A DNA stretch of 64,000 nt from Pedobacter sp. Leaf194. GTDB lineage: Bacteria > Bacteroidota > Bacteroidia > Sphingobacteriales > Sphingobacteriaceae. Under the pieces are notes generated by a model that saw only the letters and a list, made by a program, of their open reading frames with translations, had not been told where the DNA came from and ran no database searches. Positions within the stretch are counted from its first letter, which is position 1, and every line of letters begins with the position of its first letter. Of the stretch, positions 9,014-18,389 are shown in pieces. The position numbers and the translations under genes are program-made. The stretch is from positions 1 through 64,000 of the forward strand of contig NZ_LMPU01000011.1 of assembly GCF_001423945.1 (NCBI RefSeq), in the 5' to 3' direction.

Positions 9014-10195
9014 CTAGTTATATATGAAAGTTCCTTTTTCGCTCTCTATTGTAACTTGTTTTTTGTCGCTCTTTTCTACATGGCCAATAATTTGCGCATC
9101 AATATTGAAGCTTTTTGAAATCTCAATTATATTTTGAGCAATTTCTTCAGGCACGTACAGCTCCATTCTATGGCCCATATTAAATACCTTGTACATTTCT
9201 TTCCAATCTGTTCCGGATTCTTCCTGTATCAACGCAAATAAGGGTGGCACAGGAAATAAATTATCTTTTATAACGTGGACATCATCGTTAACAAAATGCA
9301 ACACTTTAGTTTGCGCACCTCCACTACAATGTACAATACCGTCAATTTGATTGCGATGAGCCTCAAGTATTTTTTTAATAACCGGGGCATAAGTGCGGGT
9401 AGGCGATAAGACCAATTTGCCAGCTGTAATTTTGCCGAAACCATCAACTTCTATCTCATCAGTAAGGCTTTTATTTCCAGAAAAAACTAAATCGAGAGGG
9501 ACTGCCGGGTCGAAACTCTCCGGGAAACTGTTCGCCACATTTTTATTAAAAACATCATGACGGGCAGATGTGAGTCCGTTAGAGCCCATGCCACCGTTGT
9601 ATTCCGTTTCGTAAGTTGCCTTTCCATATGAGGCCAGGCCTACTATAACATTCCCTGGTTTGATGTTATCGTTACTGATAACGTCTGAGCGTTTCATACG
9701 GCATGTAACCGTCGAATCAACGATTATGGTTCTTACAAGGTCGCCAACATCTGCAGTTTCTCCACCCGTAGAAAAAATTGAAATTCCTTGTTCGCGTAAG
9801 TCGGTTAAAATTTCTTCGGTGCCGTTAATTACTGCGGCAATTACTTCACCAGGAATAAGATTTTTATTACGACCGATGGTTGATGACAGCAGTATATTGT
9901 CTGTTGCACCAACGCAGATTAAATCGTCAATGTTCATGATGATAGCATCTTGTGCGATGCCTTTCCAAACTGAAATATCGTTAGTTTCTTTCCAGTAAAC
10001 ATAAGCTAAAGACGATTTTGTACCTGCACCATCGGCGTGCATGATGTTGCAATATGCTTCATCACCGCCCAGAATGTCAGGAATTATTTTGCAGAATGCT
10101 TTTGGAAAAATTCCTTTGTCGATGTTTTGGATGGCATTGTGCACATCTTCCTTTGAGGCAGAAACGCCACGTTGATTGTACCTGTTATCACTCAT
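9014..10195 (-). CDS. purM: Phosphoribosylformylglycinamidine cyclo-ligase (AIR synthase)
   Basis: PurM closes the imidazole ring of formylglycinamidine ribonucleotide with ATP, giving AIR in purine biosynthesis. At 393 residues it is the longer Bacteroidota form. Recognisable parts are the N-terminal YNQRGVSASKEDV, the substrate region MHADGAGTKSSLA, the dimer strand GGETADVGDLVRT, the glycine-rich GLASYGKATYETEYNGG, and the C-terminal NMGHRMELYVP that corresponds to the canonical FNMGIGM segment. It acts in the cytoplasm. It stands alone, not in an operon, and converges on the upstream small gene with a shared terminator. Confidence 0.92.
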   Translation of the reverse strand: MSDNRYNQRGVSASKEDVHNAIQNIDKGIFPKAFCKIIPDILGGDEAYCNIMHADGAGTKSSLAYVYWKETNDISVWKGIAQDAIIMNIDDLICVGATDNILLSSTIGRNKNLIPGEVIAAVINGTEEILTDLREQGISIFSTGGETADVGDLVRTIIVDSTVTCRMKRSDVISNDNIKPGNVIVGLASYGKATYETEYNGGMGSNGLTSARHDVFNKNVANSFPESFDPAVPLDLVFSGNKSLTDEIEVDGFGKITAGKLVLSPTRTYAPVIKKILEAHRNQIDGIVHCSGGAQTKVLHFVNDDVHVIKDNLFPVPPLFALIQEESGTDWKEMYKVFNMGHRMELYVPEEIAQNIIEISKSFNIDAQIIGHVEKSDKKQVTIESEKGTFIYN

Positions 10196-10219
10196 GTTGG
10201 CGCAAAGATAGTGAATAGA

Positions 10220-10250
10220 GGTAAAAGGTAAAAGGTAAAAGGTAAAAGGT
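10220..10250. repeat. Short heptad tandem repeat (GGTAAAA)n
   Basis: GGTAAAA is repeated perfectly four times from 10220 to 10247 and followed by GGT. It begins 24 bases upstream of the purM start codon (minus strand reads TTTTACC), so copy-number change could alter the purM 5' leader or promoter spacing. Confidence 0.85.
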
Positions 10251-10382
10251 TTTCGAAGGAAGTTAAAAGACTATCTGGAAAGCTAAAAGATATGCGACAA
10301 CTGAGCTCGTTGGGGATTCGGGGCTATTTCATATTTCAGAGCGCCAAACAAAATCCAAGAGGTAGAATCCTTAAATCATGAT

Positions 10383-10416
10383 AAAAAAAAGGGCGTAAAG
10401 TTTACACTTTACGCCC
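10383..10416 (-). terminator. Terminator of glnN
   Basis: GGGCGTAAAG pairs with CTTTACGCCC around a short loop. On the minus strand it is followed by a run of eight T. It lies 27 bases after the glnN stop codon. Confidence 0.88.
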
Positions 10417-10442
10417 TGTATTCAACCCTTAAGGTTTAAATG

Positions 10443-12617
10443 TTATTTCAAAAATAATAATTCTCTGAATTTTGGTAAAGGCCAAACGCTATCATCAACG
10501 ATTTGCTCTAATTTATCGGCATGGTAACGGATAACTTCGAAATACGTTTTAACTTTCTCATCATAAGCGATAGCTTTCTCACGAGTGTCTTCAATTTTGT
10601 TGGTCACTTTACGTTCTTCCAACATCGCGTCGATATTTGACTTAACAATTTCAAGGTGTTCAGAAACTTTCTTAACAATGTCTAAAGAAACTTTATTCTC
10701 AATGCCAATTTCTTTTAGGCCTTTAACATTTGCAATTAACGAATTCTGATAAGCGATTGCGGCAGGAATAATTGCAGTATTTGCAACTTCGCCCATTACA
10801 CGAGCCTCAATCTGAAGTTTTTTGTAGAAGTTTTCCAGCATAATTTCATGGCGGGCATGAATTTCACGTTTGCTGTAGATACCTGTTGTGTTAAATAAAT
10901 CTGCAGATTTTTCTGTTAAATAAGCATCTAAAGCTTTAGGCGTAGTTTTAATGTTTGATAAACCGCGTGCTGCTGCCTCATCTTCCCACTCCTGACTATA
11001 ACCGTTGCCTTCGAAACGAATTGATTTAGATTCTTTAATGTATTTTTTGATTACAGTTAGTAAAGCGATGTCTTTTTTATCACCTTTTTTAATCAGTTTA
11101 TCTACTTCTGCTTTAAATTTAACTAACTGCTCGGCCATAATTGCGTTCAGGATAGTCATTGGTGCAGATGAGTTAGCTGAAGAACCTACCGCTCTTAACT
11201 CAAATTTATTACCTGTAAAGGCGAAAGGAGAAGTACGGTTACGGTCGGTATTATCCAATAAAATTTGAGGAATTTTAGGAATACCTAACCACAATGCATT
11301 GTCTTCCTTAATTTTTTTGCTGATGCGTGAGTGCTCAATTTCGTCTAATACATCATTTAACTGAGAGCCTAAGAAAATTGAAATGATTGCTGGCGGCGCC
11401 TCGTTAGCACCTAAACGATGATCATTGCTTACTGATGCAATACTGGCTCGCAATAAGTCGGCATGTTCGCTAACCGCTTTAATGGTGTTAACAAAGAAAG
11501 CAAGGAACATTAAGTTATTTTTTGGTGTTTTGCCTGGTGCTAATAAATTTTTACCAGTATCAGTAATTAACGACCAGTTATTGTGTTTTCCAGAACCGTT
11601 TATGCCTGCGTAAGGTTTCTCGTGTAGCAATACACGGAAATGATGACGACGTGCAACCTTTTCCATCAAATCCATTAATAATTGATTATGATCGATTGCC
11701 AGGTTGATTTCTTCGTAAATAGGCGCACACTCGAATTGAGAAGGAGCAACCTCGTTGTGACGGGTTTTTAATGGAATACCTAATTTTAAAGCTTCGTTTT
11801 CAAAATCTACCATGTAAGTGAAAACACGTTCAGGAATAGAACCGAAATAATGATCTTCTAATTGCTGGCCTTTGGCAGACATATGTCCGAATAAGGTACG
11901 TCCAGTTAACAATAAATCCGGACGAGCATTAAATAAGGATTCATCAACCAGAAAATATTCCTGCTCGATACCTAATGAAGCGTTTACTTTAGTGATGCTT
12001 TTATCAAAATATTGACAAACATCAACAGCAGCTTTATCAAGCGCAGCCAATGCTTTTAACAATGGTGCTTTATAATCCAGGGCTTCTCCTGTATATGATA
12101 CGAAAACTGTAGGGATACAAAGTGTTTTACCTGCTTTGCTTTCCATTATAAATGCAGGCGAAGAAGGATCCCACGCGGTATAACCACGAGCTTCGAAAGT
12201 ATTACGAATGCCACCATTCGGGAAACTAGAAGCATCTGGCTCTTGTTGAACCAATGCGCTGCCTGCAAATTTTTCGATTGCACCGTCGCCGCTTGGCTCA
12301 AAAAATGAATCGTGCTTTTCTGCAGTTGTTCCTGTTAAAGGCTGGAACCAGTGTGTATAATGCGTTGCGCCTGCGCTCATTGCCCATGCTTTCATAGCTG
12401 TTGCAATTTGGTTGGCATCATCAGTATTAATTAATTCACCTTGGTTGATGGATGATATTAATTTCTCATACACGTCTTTAGATAAGAAATCTCTCATTTT
12501 TCTCTTATCAAATACATTAGAGCCAAAAAAGTCAGAAATTTTTGCTGATGGTGATTTAACTTCTGGTGAAATTCTGTTTTGAGCCTCTTTTAATGCGATG
12601 GTTCTTAAGCTTTTCAT
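10443..12617 (-). CDS. glnN: Type III glutamine synthetase
   Basis: This enzyme makes glutamine from glutamate, ammonia and ATP in the cytoplasm. The length of 724 residues and the N-terminal region (FGSNVFDKRKMRDFL, AMKAWAMSAGATHYTHWFQP) are specific to the GSIII class, which forms a double hexameric ring and is common in Bacteroidota. Catalytic-core signatures are SLGIEQEYFL with metal-binding glutamates, TRHNEVAPSQFE, NGSGKHNNWS and the ATP/phosphate segment NRTSPFAFTGNKFELRAVG. It is monocistronic. Nitrogen control is expected from family knowledge, but I see no PII or amtB gene in the window. Confidence 0.95.
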   Translation of the reverse strand: MKSLRTIALKEAQNRISPEVKSPSAKISDFFGSNVFDKRKMRDFLSKDVYEKLISSINQGELINTDDANQIATAMKAWAMSAGATHYTHWFQPLTGTTAEKHDSFFEPSGDGAIEKFAGSALVQQEPDASSFPNGGIRNTFEARGYTAWDPSSPAFIMESKAGKTLCIPTVFVSYTGEALDYKAPLLKALAALDKAAVDVCQYFDKSITKVNASLGIEQEYFLVDESLFNARPDLLLTGRTLFGHMSAKGQQLEDHYFGSIPERVFTYMVDFENEALKLGIPLKTRHNEVAPSQFECAPIYEEINLAIDHNQLLMDLMEKVARRHHFRVLLHEKPYAGINGSGKHNNWSLITDTGKNLLAPGKTPKNNLMFLAFFVNTIKAVSEHADLLRASIASVSNDHRLGANEAPPAIISIFLGSQLNDVLDEIEHSRISKKIKEDNALWLGIPKIPQILLDNTDRNRTSPFAFTGNKFELRAVGSSANSSAPMTILNAIMAEQLVKFKAEVDKLIKKGDKKDIALLTVIKKYIKESKSIRFEGNGYSQEWEDEAAARGLSNIKTTPKALDAYLTEKSADLFNTTGIYSKREIHARHEIMLENFYKKLQIEARVMGEVANTAIIPAAIAYQNSLIANVKGLKEIGIENKVSLDIVKKVSEHLEIVKSNIDAMLEERKVTNKIEDTREKAIAYDEKVKTYFEVIRYHADKLEQIVDDSVWPLPKFRELLFLK

Positions 12618-12817
12618 TAATTTGTTATGTTTTTTGTCAAAAATACTATATTTTATTAATTTTTATGAAACATTTCGGTGAAATAATTAAAATTTATAGA
12701 AAATGAAATAAAAAAATGTTTTCGAGATTAAATTTTTCAATTTTCATAAAAAATGGAGATTTTTTAATTTTTTATGGAATTGATGTTGGTATCGCATCAT
12801 GCTATAAACTCAAAACT

Positions 12818-13657
12818 ATGTTCAACTCATTAATTAACGTATACAAGATCGAGTGGCTCGATATTGTATTTGCAGGCAGAAACAAAAGTTACGGCGCCTA
12901 TGTGCTTAGGTCGCAATCATCGTCGATTTTAACCAAATCGCTGCTGATTGCCAGTAGTGCCTTCGTTTTATTTTTTGTTAGTCCGATGGCTTACAATAAG
13001 CTGTTCCCGTCCGAAATTACTCAGGCACCTATAACCAAGACAATTGTTCTCGATGATGTTATTCACAGCATGAAAAAACCCGAGCCAGAAAAAAAAGTGG
13101 AACCCAAAAAGGCTGAGCCCGTAAAAGTTAAAACAGTTGCTGTACCATCAAACGTTGTGGTTGTAGATAGGGTTGATTTGCCAGAACCACCAACGGTAAA
13201 AGAGATTGAAAACGCCGTTGTGAGCAATAAAACACAAGACGGCGAAATTAAACCCAACTTGGTGATGAATACGAATACTGGAAATGGAAATACTGAGGGC
13301 TTGAGTAAGGAAGGAGATGGTAATAAGGCCGATACCGATATTTATATTCCCGGCGGCGTTGATGAATATCCTGAGTTTACCGGTGGCATGAAGGCCTGGG
13401 CAAAATATATGGAGCGTAATTTAAAGTATCCTTACCAGGCCCAGGAAGCGAATATTCAGGGCAAAGTATTCATCAGCTTCGTTGTAGAAAAAGACGGCTC
13501 TATAACCGATGTTCAGGTTATAAAAGGAATTGGTTTTGGTTGCGATGAAGAAGCTGTTAAAGTAATCAAGAAATCGCCATTATGGAAAGCTGGAAAAAAC
13601 AAAGGCGTTCCGGTTAGGGTAAGGTACAATATGCCAATTAATTTTAATTTAATGTAA
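12818..13657 (+). CDS. tonB: Energy transducer TonB
   Basis: TonB couples the inner-membrane proton motive force to outer-membrane receptors. I start it at the ATG of MFNSLINVYKIEW (279 residues); the frame is open 34 codons further upstream, but that part is not family-like. The Bacteroidota N-terminal motif EWLDIVFAGRNKSYGAY is at 11-27, the membrane span follows at about 38-58, then a Pro/Lys/Glu-rich periplasmic linker (KKPEPEKKVEPKKAEP), and the TonB C-terminal domain (about 190-279) with YPYQAQEANIQGKV, VEKDGSITDVQV and GCDEEAVKVIKKSPLW. No exbB/exbD lies nearby. It could power the receptor at 5134, which is inference. Confidence 0.93.
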   Translation: MFNSLINVYKIEWLDIVFAGRNKSYGAYVLRSQSSSILTKSLLIASSAFVLFFVSPMAYNKLFPSEITQAPITKTIVLDDVIHSMKKPEPEKKVEPKKAEPVKVKTVAVPSNVVVVDRVDLPEPPTVKEIENAVVSNKTQDGEIKPNLVMNTNTGNGNTEGLSKEGDGNKADTDIYIPGGVDEYPEFTGGMKAWAKYMERNLKYPYQAQEANIQGKVFISFVVEKDGSITDVQVIKGIGFGCDEEAVKVIKKSPLWKAGKNKGVPVRVRYNMPINFNLM

Positions 13658-13819
13658 AGGTATACTTTGATGGGAGCGCGTTTAAGAGACATGAAATTAA
13701 ATCGACACACTCAAATTTGTAGCGCAGCAGAATGATAAATACTTTAACCTCGTTCTTTGTTCAGTTGCGGAGATTTATTGAACATGATTTTCGTGAAATT
13801 CATGGCAAATAACGAAGCA

Positions 13820-13857
13820 AAAAAAATGGATGATGCTAAATGCATCATCCATTTTTA
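13820..13857 (-). terminator. Terminator of purL
   Basis: A 15-bp perfect stem AAAAATGGATGATGC / GCATCATCCATTTTT with a 5-base loop lies immediately beyond the purL stop codon. Confidence 0.88.
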
Positions 13858-13859
13858 TT

Positions 13860-16800
13860 CTATTGATTTTCAACCCATTTTCTGGCATTTACAAATGCTT
13901 CCATCCATGGGGAAACTTCATCTTTGCGTCCTTTTGGATAATTCGCCCAATGCCACTGAAATAAGGAACGCTCTATGTGAGGCATCATCACCAAATGGCG
14001 GCCGGTTGCATCACACATCATCGCCGTATTGTAATCAGAGCCATTCGGACTGGCAGGATAATTCTCGTAAGCATATTTTGCTACAATGCTATACTTATCT
14101 TCAGCGTACGGCAGGCTAAACCTACCTTCGCCATGCGAAACCCAAACCCCCAACGTGCTTCCTGCTAACGTTGACAGCATTACAGAATTATTTTCGGCTA
14201 CCGTTAAAGAAGTGAAGATACTCTCGTGCTTATGACTTTCGTTATGTAGCATTTTAGGTTTTTCTTCATGTTCTTTGTTAATCAAACCGAGTTCAACAAA
14301 CAATTGGCACCCGTTACACACACCTACAGAAAGCGTATCCGGACGGGCAAAGAATTTTTCTAATGCAATTTTTGCCTTTTCATTATACATAAATGCTCCG
14401 GCCCAACCTTTTGCAGAACCTAAAACATCTGAGTTTGAGAAGCCACCAACAGCTCCGATAAACTGGATATCTTCGAGCGTTTCCCTGCCCGAAATTAAAT
14501 CCGTCATGTGCACATCTTTAACATCGAAGCCGGCAAGAAACATTGCATTTGCAAGTTCGCGTTCAGAGTTACTGCCTTTTTCGCGAATAACAGCAGCTTT
14601 TGGTTTTGCTTTGGTGTTATCAATTGCCGGTCTCTTTCCGTCAAACTGAGTTGGAAAGCTGTACTTTAAAGGCTGGTTTTTATAGTTATCAAAACGTTCT
14701 TTTGCTTTAACAGCTCCGCTTTGTTTTTTATCCAGCAGGTACGATGTTTTAAACCAGACATCGCGTAATTGCTCAATATCAAAACTGAAACTATCAGCAG
14801 CATTTACAACCTGCAATGTTGGTTTCGAAGACACCTCTCCAATTTTAAAAAATTCTACAGCGTTCGCAGAAAGCGTAGCTTCTACACTTTCATCAGCCTG
14901 AAAAACCAGGGCAATGTTTTCGGCAAAAAGTAATTTAATGCTATCTCGCTCTCCCAGAACGGATAAATCTAAAATTGCACCTAATTCCTGGTCGGCGAAA
15001 CACATTTCCAGTAATGTTGTAATCAAACCACCGCTACCAATGTCATGCCCTGCCTGAATTTTACTTTCTTTTATAAGCTGTTGAACGGTGTTAAATGCAT
15101 TTTTAAATTTAGCTGCATCTTTCACATCTGGCGTATCTGAGCCAATTTTTTTCAAAACCTGTGCAAATGATGAGCCACCTAACTTATAATTATCGTTAGA
15201 AAGGTTGATGTAATAGATTGAGCCTCCATCTTTTTGAAGCACAGGTTCTACCACTTTCGTAATATCATCGCAGTTGCCGCCGGCAGAAATTATTACCGTG
15301 CCAGGCGCAATTACGTCGCCATCTTTATATTTTTGCTTCATCGATAAAGAATCTTTTCCCGTTGGGATATTTATTCCTAAATCGATGGCGAAATCAGAAC
15401 AAGCCTTAACCGCTTCGTATAATCTCGCATCCTCACCCTCGTTTTTGCAAGCCCACATCCAGTTTGCAGAAAGTGAAACACTTTTTAAACCATCTTTAAG
15501 TGGTGCCCAAACGATGTTAGATAACGATTCGGCGATGGCAATTCTACTTCCGGCGGCAGGATCTACCAGCGCTGAAACCGGTGCATGCCCAACCGAAGTA
15601 GCGATACCTTCCTTACCCTGAAAATCTAAAGCCATTACGCCACAGTTGTTTAATGGCAATTGCAGCGGACCAGCGGTTTGTTGTTTGGCAACCCGGCCAC
15701 CCACGCAACGGTCTACTTTATTGGTCAACCAATCTTTTGATGCTACTGCTTCCAGTTGTAGCACCTGTTGTAAATAATCGTCGAATTTTTCTTTTTGATA
15801 AGATAAAGCCTCGTATTTTCTGTCGAGTTTTTTATCTTCCATAATTACTTTTGGAGAACTTCCGAACATATCTTTCAGTTCCAAATCCATCGGTTTAATT
15901 CCGCTGGTTGAAGATTGAAAAGTAAAACGGTGGTTGCCGGTAACCTTACCAACGGTATACATTGGTGAGCGTTCACGATCTGCAATTTTTTGTAGCGTTT
16001 CGATATGTTCGTTGCCAATAACCAATCCCATTCGTTCCTGAGATTCGTTTCCGATAATTTCTTTTGCAGAAAGGGTAGGGTCGCCCACTGGTAATTTATC
16101 GAGATCAATTAAGCCTCCTGTTTCTTCAACCAGTTCTGACAGGCAATTTAAATGGCCACCAGCGCCATGATCGTGAATAGAAACGATGGTATTATGATCG
16201 CTTTCTACCATTCCCCGCACCGCATTTGCCGCTCTCTTTTGCATCTCCGGGTTAGAGCGTTGAATTGCATTCAATTCAATTCCGGAGCCATGCTCGCCTG
16301 TATCGGCAGAGGAAACTGCGGCGCCGCCCATACCAATCCTATAATTTTCGCCGCCAAGAACCACGATGTTATCGCCTTCTTGCGGCTTTTGCTTTTTAGC
16401 CTGACTTGCTTTGCCATAACCTATACCGCCGGCAAGCATAATCACTTTGTCGAAACCTAGTTTCCGATCGTTTTCTTCATGTTCAAACGTTAAAACTGAA
16501 CCGGCAATAAGCGGTTGTCCGAACTTATTTCCAAAGTCTGTAGCGCCGTTTGATGCTTTAATGAGGATATCCATTGGCGTTTGATACAACCATTTCCTTT
16601 CCTCAACGCCCGTTTCCCATTCACGTCCTTCTTCAAGACGAGATAGTGCCGTCATATAAACGGCAGTTCCTGCTAGAGGTAAAGAGCCTTGTCCGCCAGC
16701 CAATCTATCTCTGATTTCGCCGCCCGAACCTGTTGCTGCGCCATTAAAAGGCTCTACAGTGGTCGGGAAATTATGGGTTTCTGCCTTGAGCGAAATAACA

Positions 16801-17519
16801 GATTCAAAATCGCTTGTTGCGTAATAATCCGGCTCATCGGCACGCTTTGGTGCAAATTGCTGAACTACAGGTCCTTTAATAAATGCAACATTATCTTTAT
16901 AAGCCGATACGATATCATTCGGATTTGCCTCAGATGTTTTCCTGATTAACTTAAACAGCGAAGTTTGCTGTTCTACGCCATCGATTACAAAGGTGCCGTT
17001 AAAAATTTTATGCCTGCAATGTTCAGAATTTACCTGAGAGAAACCAAAAACCTCTGAATCTGTTAAAGGTCTTTCTAGCCGGTTTGCAAGGGCATTTAAA
17101 TAATCAACCTCCTCATCACTTAAAGATAAGCCTTCCTGCTTGTTATAAGCTGCAATGTCCGAAATTTCCAGGATTGGTTCTGGTTTGATATTTATCGTGT
17201 AGATTTCCTGGGTTAAACCATCATACTTCTGTGAAAGCATTGGGTCGTAATCTGAAAAATCTGCTGTAACTTCCTTAAATTCTTCAATTCGAATGATGCC
17301 ATGGATGTCCATGTTTTGGGTAATTTCTACAGCATTAGTACTCCAGGGCGTAATCATGGCAGCTCGTGGACCAACAAAAAAACCGCTCAGGGCAGTTTCA
17401 TTTTGTATTTTGGCACCGCCGAATAACCATTCTAACTTGGTAGTATCATTTGCTGATAGGGATTGGTCTGTTTGTAAAACAAAAACCGCATCGGATTGAC
17501 TTTTGAAGAAATGAATCAT
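13860..17519 (-). CDS. purL: Phosphoribosylformylglycinamidine synthase
   Basis: The large single-chain PurL converts FGAR, glutamine and ATP to FGAM in purine synthesis. The 1219 residues from MIHFFKSQ are close to the E. coli length; an in-frame TTG lies 7 codons upstream. Order of domains: N-terminal PurS-like part, linker, two AIR-synthase-like halves (HNFPTTVEPFNGAATGSGGEIRD; VEPVLQKDGGSIYYI), and a C-terminal class I glutamine amidotransferase with nucleophile Cys in VGVCNGCQLF and the His/Glu pair in WVSHGEGRF and HIERSLFQ. A TAAATTTG promoter box at 17538-17545 leaves only a short leader. Monocistronic. Confidence 0.97.
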   Translation of the reverse strand: MIHFFKSQSDAVFVLQTDQSLSANDTTKLEWLFGGAKIQNETALSGFFVGPRAAMITPWSTNAVEITQNMDIHGIIRIEEFKEVTADFSDYDPMLSQKYDGLTQEIYTINIKPEPILEISDIAAYNKQEGLSLSDEEVDYLNALANRLERPLTDSEVFGFSQVNSEHCRHKIFNGTFVIDGVEQQTSLFKLIRKTSEANPNDIVSAYKDNVAFIKGPVVQQFAPKRADEPDYYATSDFESVISLKAETHNFPTTVEPFNGAATGSGGEIRDRLAGGQGSLPLAGTAVYMTALSRLEEGREWETGVEERKWLYQTPMDILIKASNGATDFGNKFGQPLIAGSVLTFEHEENDRKLGFDKVIMLAGGIGYGKASQAKKQKPQEGDNIVVLGGENYRIGMGGAAVSSADTGEHGSGIELNAIQRSNPEMQKRAANAVRGMVESDHNTIVSIHDHGAGGHLNCLSELVEETGGLIDLDKLPVGDPTLSAKEIIGNESQERMGLVIGNEHIETLQKIADRERSPMYTVGKVTGNHRFTFQSSTSGIKPMDLELKDMFGSSPKVIMEDKKLDRKYEALSYQKEKFDDYLQQVLQLEAVASKDWLTNKVDRCVGGRVAKQQTAGPLQLPLNNCGVMALDFQGKEGIATSVGHAPVSALVDPAAGSRIAIAESLSNIVWAPLKDGLKSVSLSANWMWACKNEGEDARLYEAVKACSDFAIDLGINIPTGKDSLSMKQKYKDGDVIAPGTVIISAGGNCDDITKVVEPVLQKDGGSIYYINLSNDNYKLGGSSFAQVLKKIGSDTPDVKDAAKFKNAFNTVQQLIKESKIQAGHDIGSGGLITTLLEMCFADQELGAILDLSVLGERDSIKLLFAENIALVFQADESVEATLSANAVEFFKIGEVSSKPTLQVVNAADSFSFDIEQLRDVWFKTSYLLDKKQSGAVKAKERFDNYKNQPLKYSFPTQFDGKRPAIDNTKAKPKAAVIREKGSNSERELANAMFLAGFDVKDVHMTDLISGRETLEDIQFIGAVGGFSNSDVLGSAKGWAGAFMYNEKAKIALEKFFARPDTLSVGVCNGCQLFVELGLINKEHEEKPKMLHNESHKHESIFTSLTVAENNSVMLSTLAGSTLGVWVSHGEGRFSLPYAEDKYSIVAKYAYENYPASPNGSDYNTAMMCDATGRHLVMMPHIERSLFQWHWANYPKGRKDEVSPWMEAFVNARKWVENQ

Positions 17520-17736
17520 GCTTTTTTTTTGAAGTTGCAAATTTAGGTTTTTTTAATTTAATGCGTGAAGGAATGGGTAACTGAAAAGCAGAATTTTGAG
17601 AGGATAATGTAATTTTTTCCTGGCGCCGGAACCGAATAGGGAAATTTAAAATGACGGATTCCAGGGGTGAAACCTTGGCTATTTTATGCAACTTTGCCAT
17701 ATTAGAACCGTTAACCACCAACAAAATCACTAATTA

Positions 17737-18120
17737 ATGTTTAACCGCATCCATCACATCGCAATTATTTGTTCCGATTACGAGAAATCTAAAGCGTTTT
17801 ATGTAAACAAATTACGATTTAAAATATTGAATGAAATTTACCGCTCAGAGCGGAAATCGTACAAGTTAGATTTAGCTGTAAATGATTTGTATCAAATTGA
17901 ACTTTTTTCTTTTGAAAATCCACCGGCAAGGCCTTCTCAACCGGAGGCAAGAGGATTGCGTCACCTCGCTTTTGAGGTGGATGATATCGAACTGGAAATT
18001 CAAAATCTCAACAAAGAAGGTGTTGAAACCGAAGCCATTCGGGTCGACGAAATAACAGGCAAGAGGTTTACATTCTTTACGGATCCTGATGGCTTACCAT
18101 TGGAACTTTACGAAAAATGA
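17737..18120 (+). CDS. gloA2: VOC-family protein, YaeR-like
   Basis: A 127-residue single-domain vicinal-oxygen-chelate protein. It closely follows E. coli YaeR across its full length: HHIAIICSDYEKSKAFY, the YQIELFSFENPPARPS segment, GLRHLAFEVDDIE and the C-terminal FFTDPDGLPLELYE. Metal ligand candidates are His6/His7, Glu55 (IELF), His76 (LRHLAF) and Glu123 (LELYE). VOC proteins of this group are annotated as glyoxalase-related, but no substrate is established for YaeR to my knowledge. It is divergent from purL. Confidence 0.9.
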   Translation: MFNRIHHIAIICSDYEKSKAFYVNKLRFKILNEIYRSERKSYKLDLAVNDLYQIELFSFENPPARPSQPEARGLRHLAFEVDDIELEIQNLNKEGVETEAIRVDEITGKRFTFFTDPDGLPLELYEK

Positions 18121-18132
18121 GGCTAAACAAAA

Positions 18133-18157
18133 TAGCCAACAATTTGGTTGTTGGCTA
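18133..18157 (+). other. Hairpin after the VOC gene
   Basis: TAGCCAACAA and TTGTTGGCTA form a perfect 10-bp stem with a 5-base loop, 13 bases after the stop codon. No T run follows, so it may be a weak terminator or a 3' stabilising stem. Confidence 0.5.
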
Positions 18158-18264
18158 CTTAGATACCGATCGAGTATGGTTTGTTTTAACAACTCAAAGT
18201 CCGGTATGAACGCGGTTCATTCAAATTGCTTTAACAAACATAGGGCATGTACAGCTTTTTTTAA

Positions 18265-18278
18265 AACAAACGTTTGTT
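18265..18278. promoter_or_regulatory. Perfect 14-bp palindrome, possible operator
   Basis: AACAAACGTTTGTT is a perfect inverted repeat. A related half site TTTAACAAACAT lies 33 bases upstream. It is 112 bases before trmN6. A regulator binding site is inference. Confidence 0.4.
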
Positions 18279-18389
18279 AAAGTTATTAACAGCCTTTGTA
18301 GCGATAGCTAACGGTTTTTTAAGTATCTGTTTGTCAGTGTTTTATTTTCAATTTGTAATGTGGAAACTTTTTTTTACTAGACTTTATAA

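Noticed and set aside
10220..10250. CRISPR-like repeat
   Set aside because: The units are 7 bases with no spacers, so it is a simple tandem repeat.
13757..14119. Plus-strand frame of 120 codons
   Set aside because: It crosses the purL terminator and runs antisense to purL; it is a shadow.
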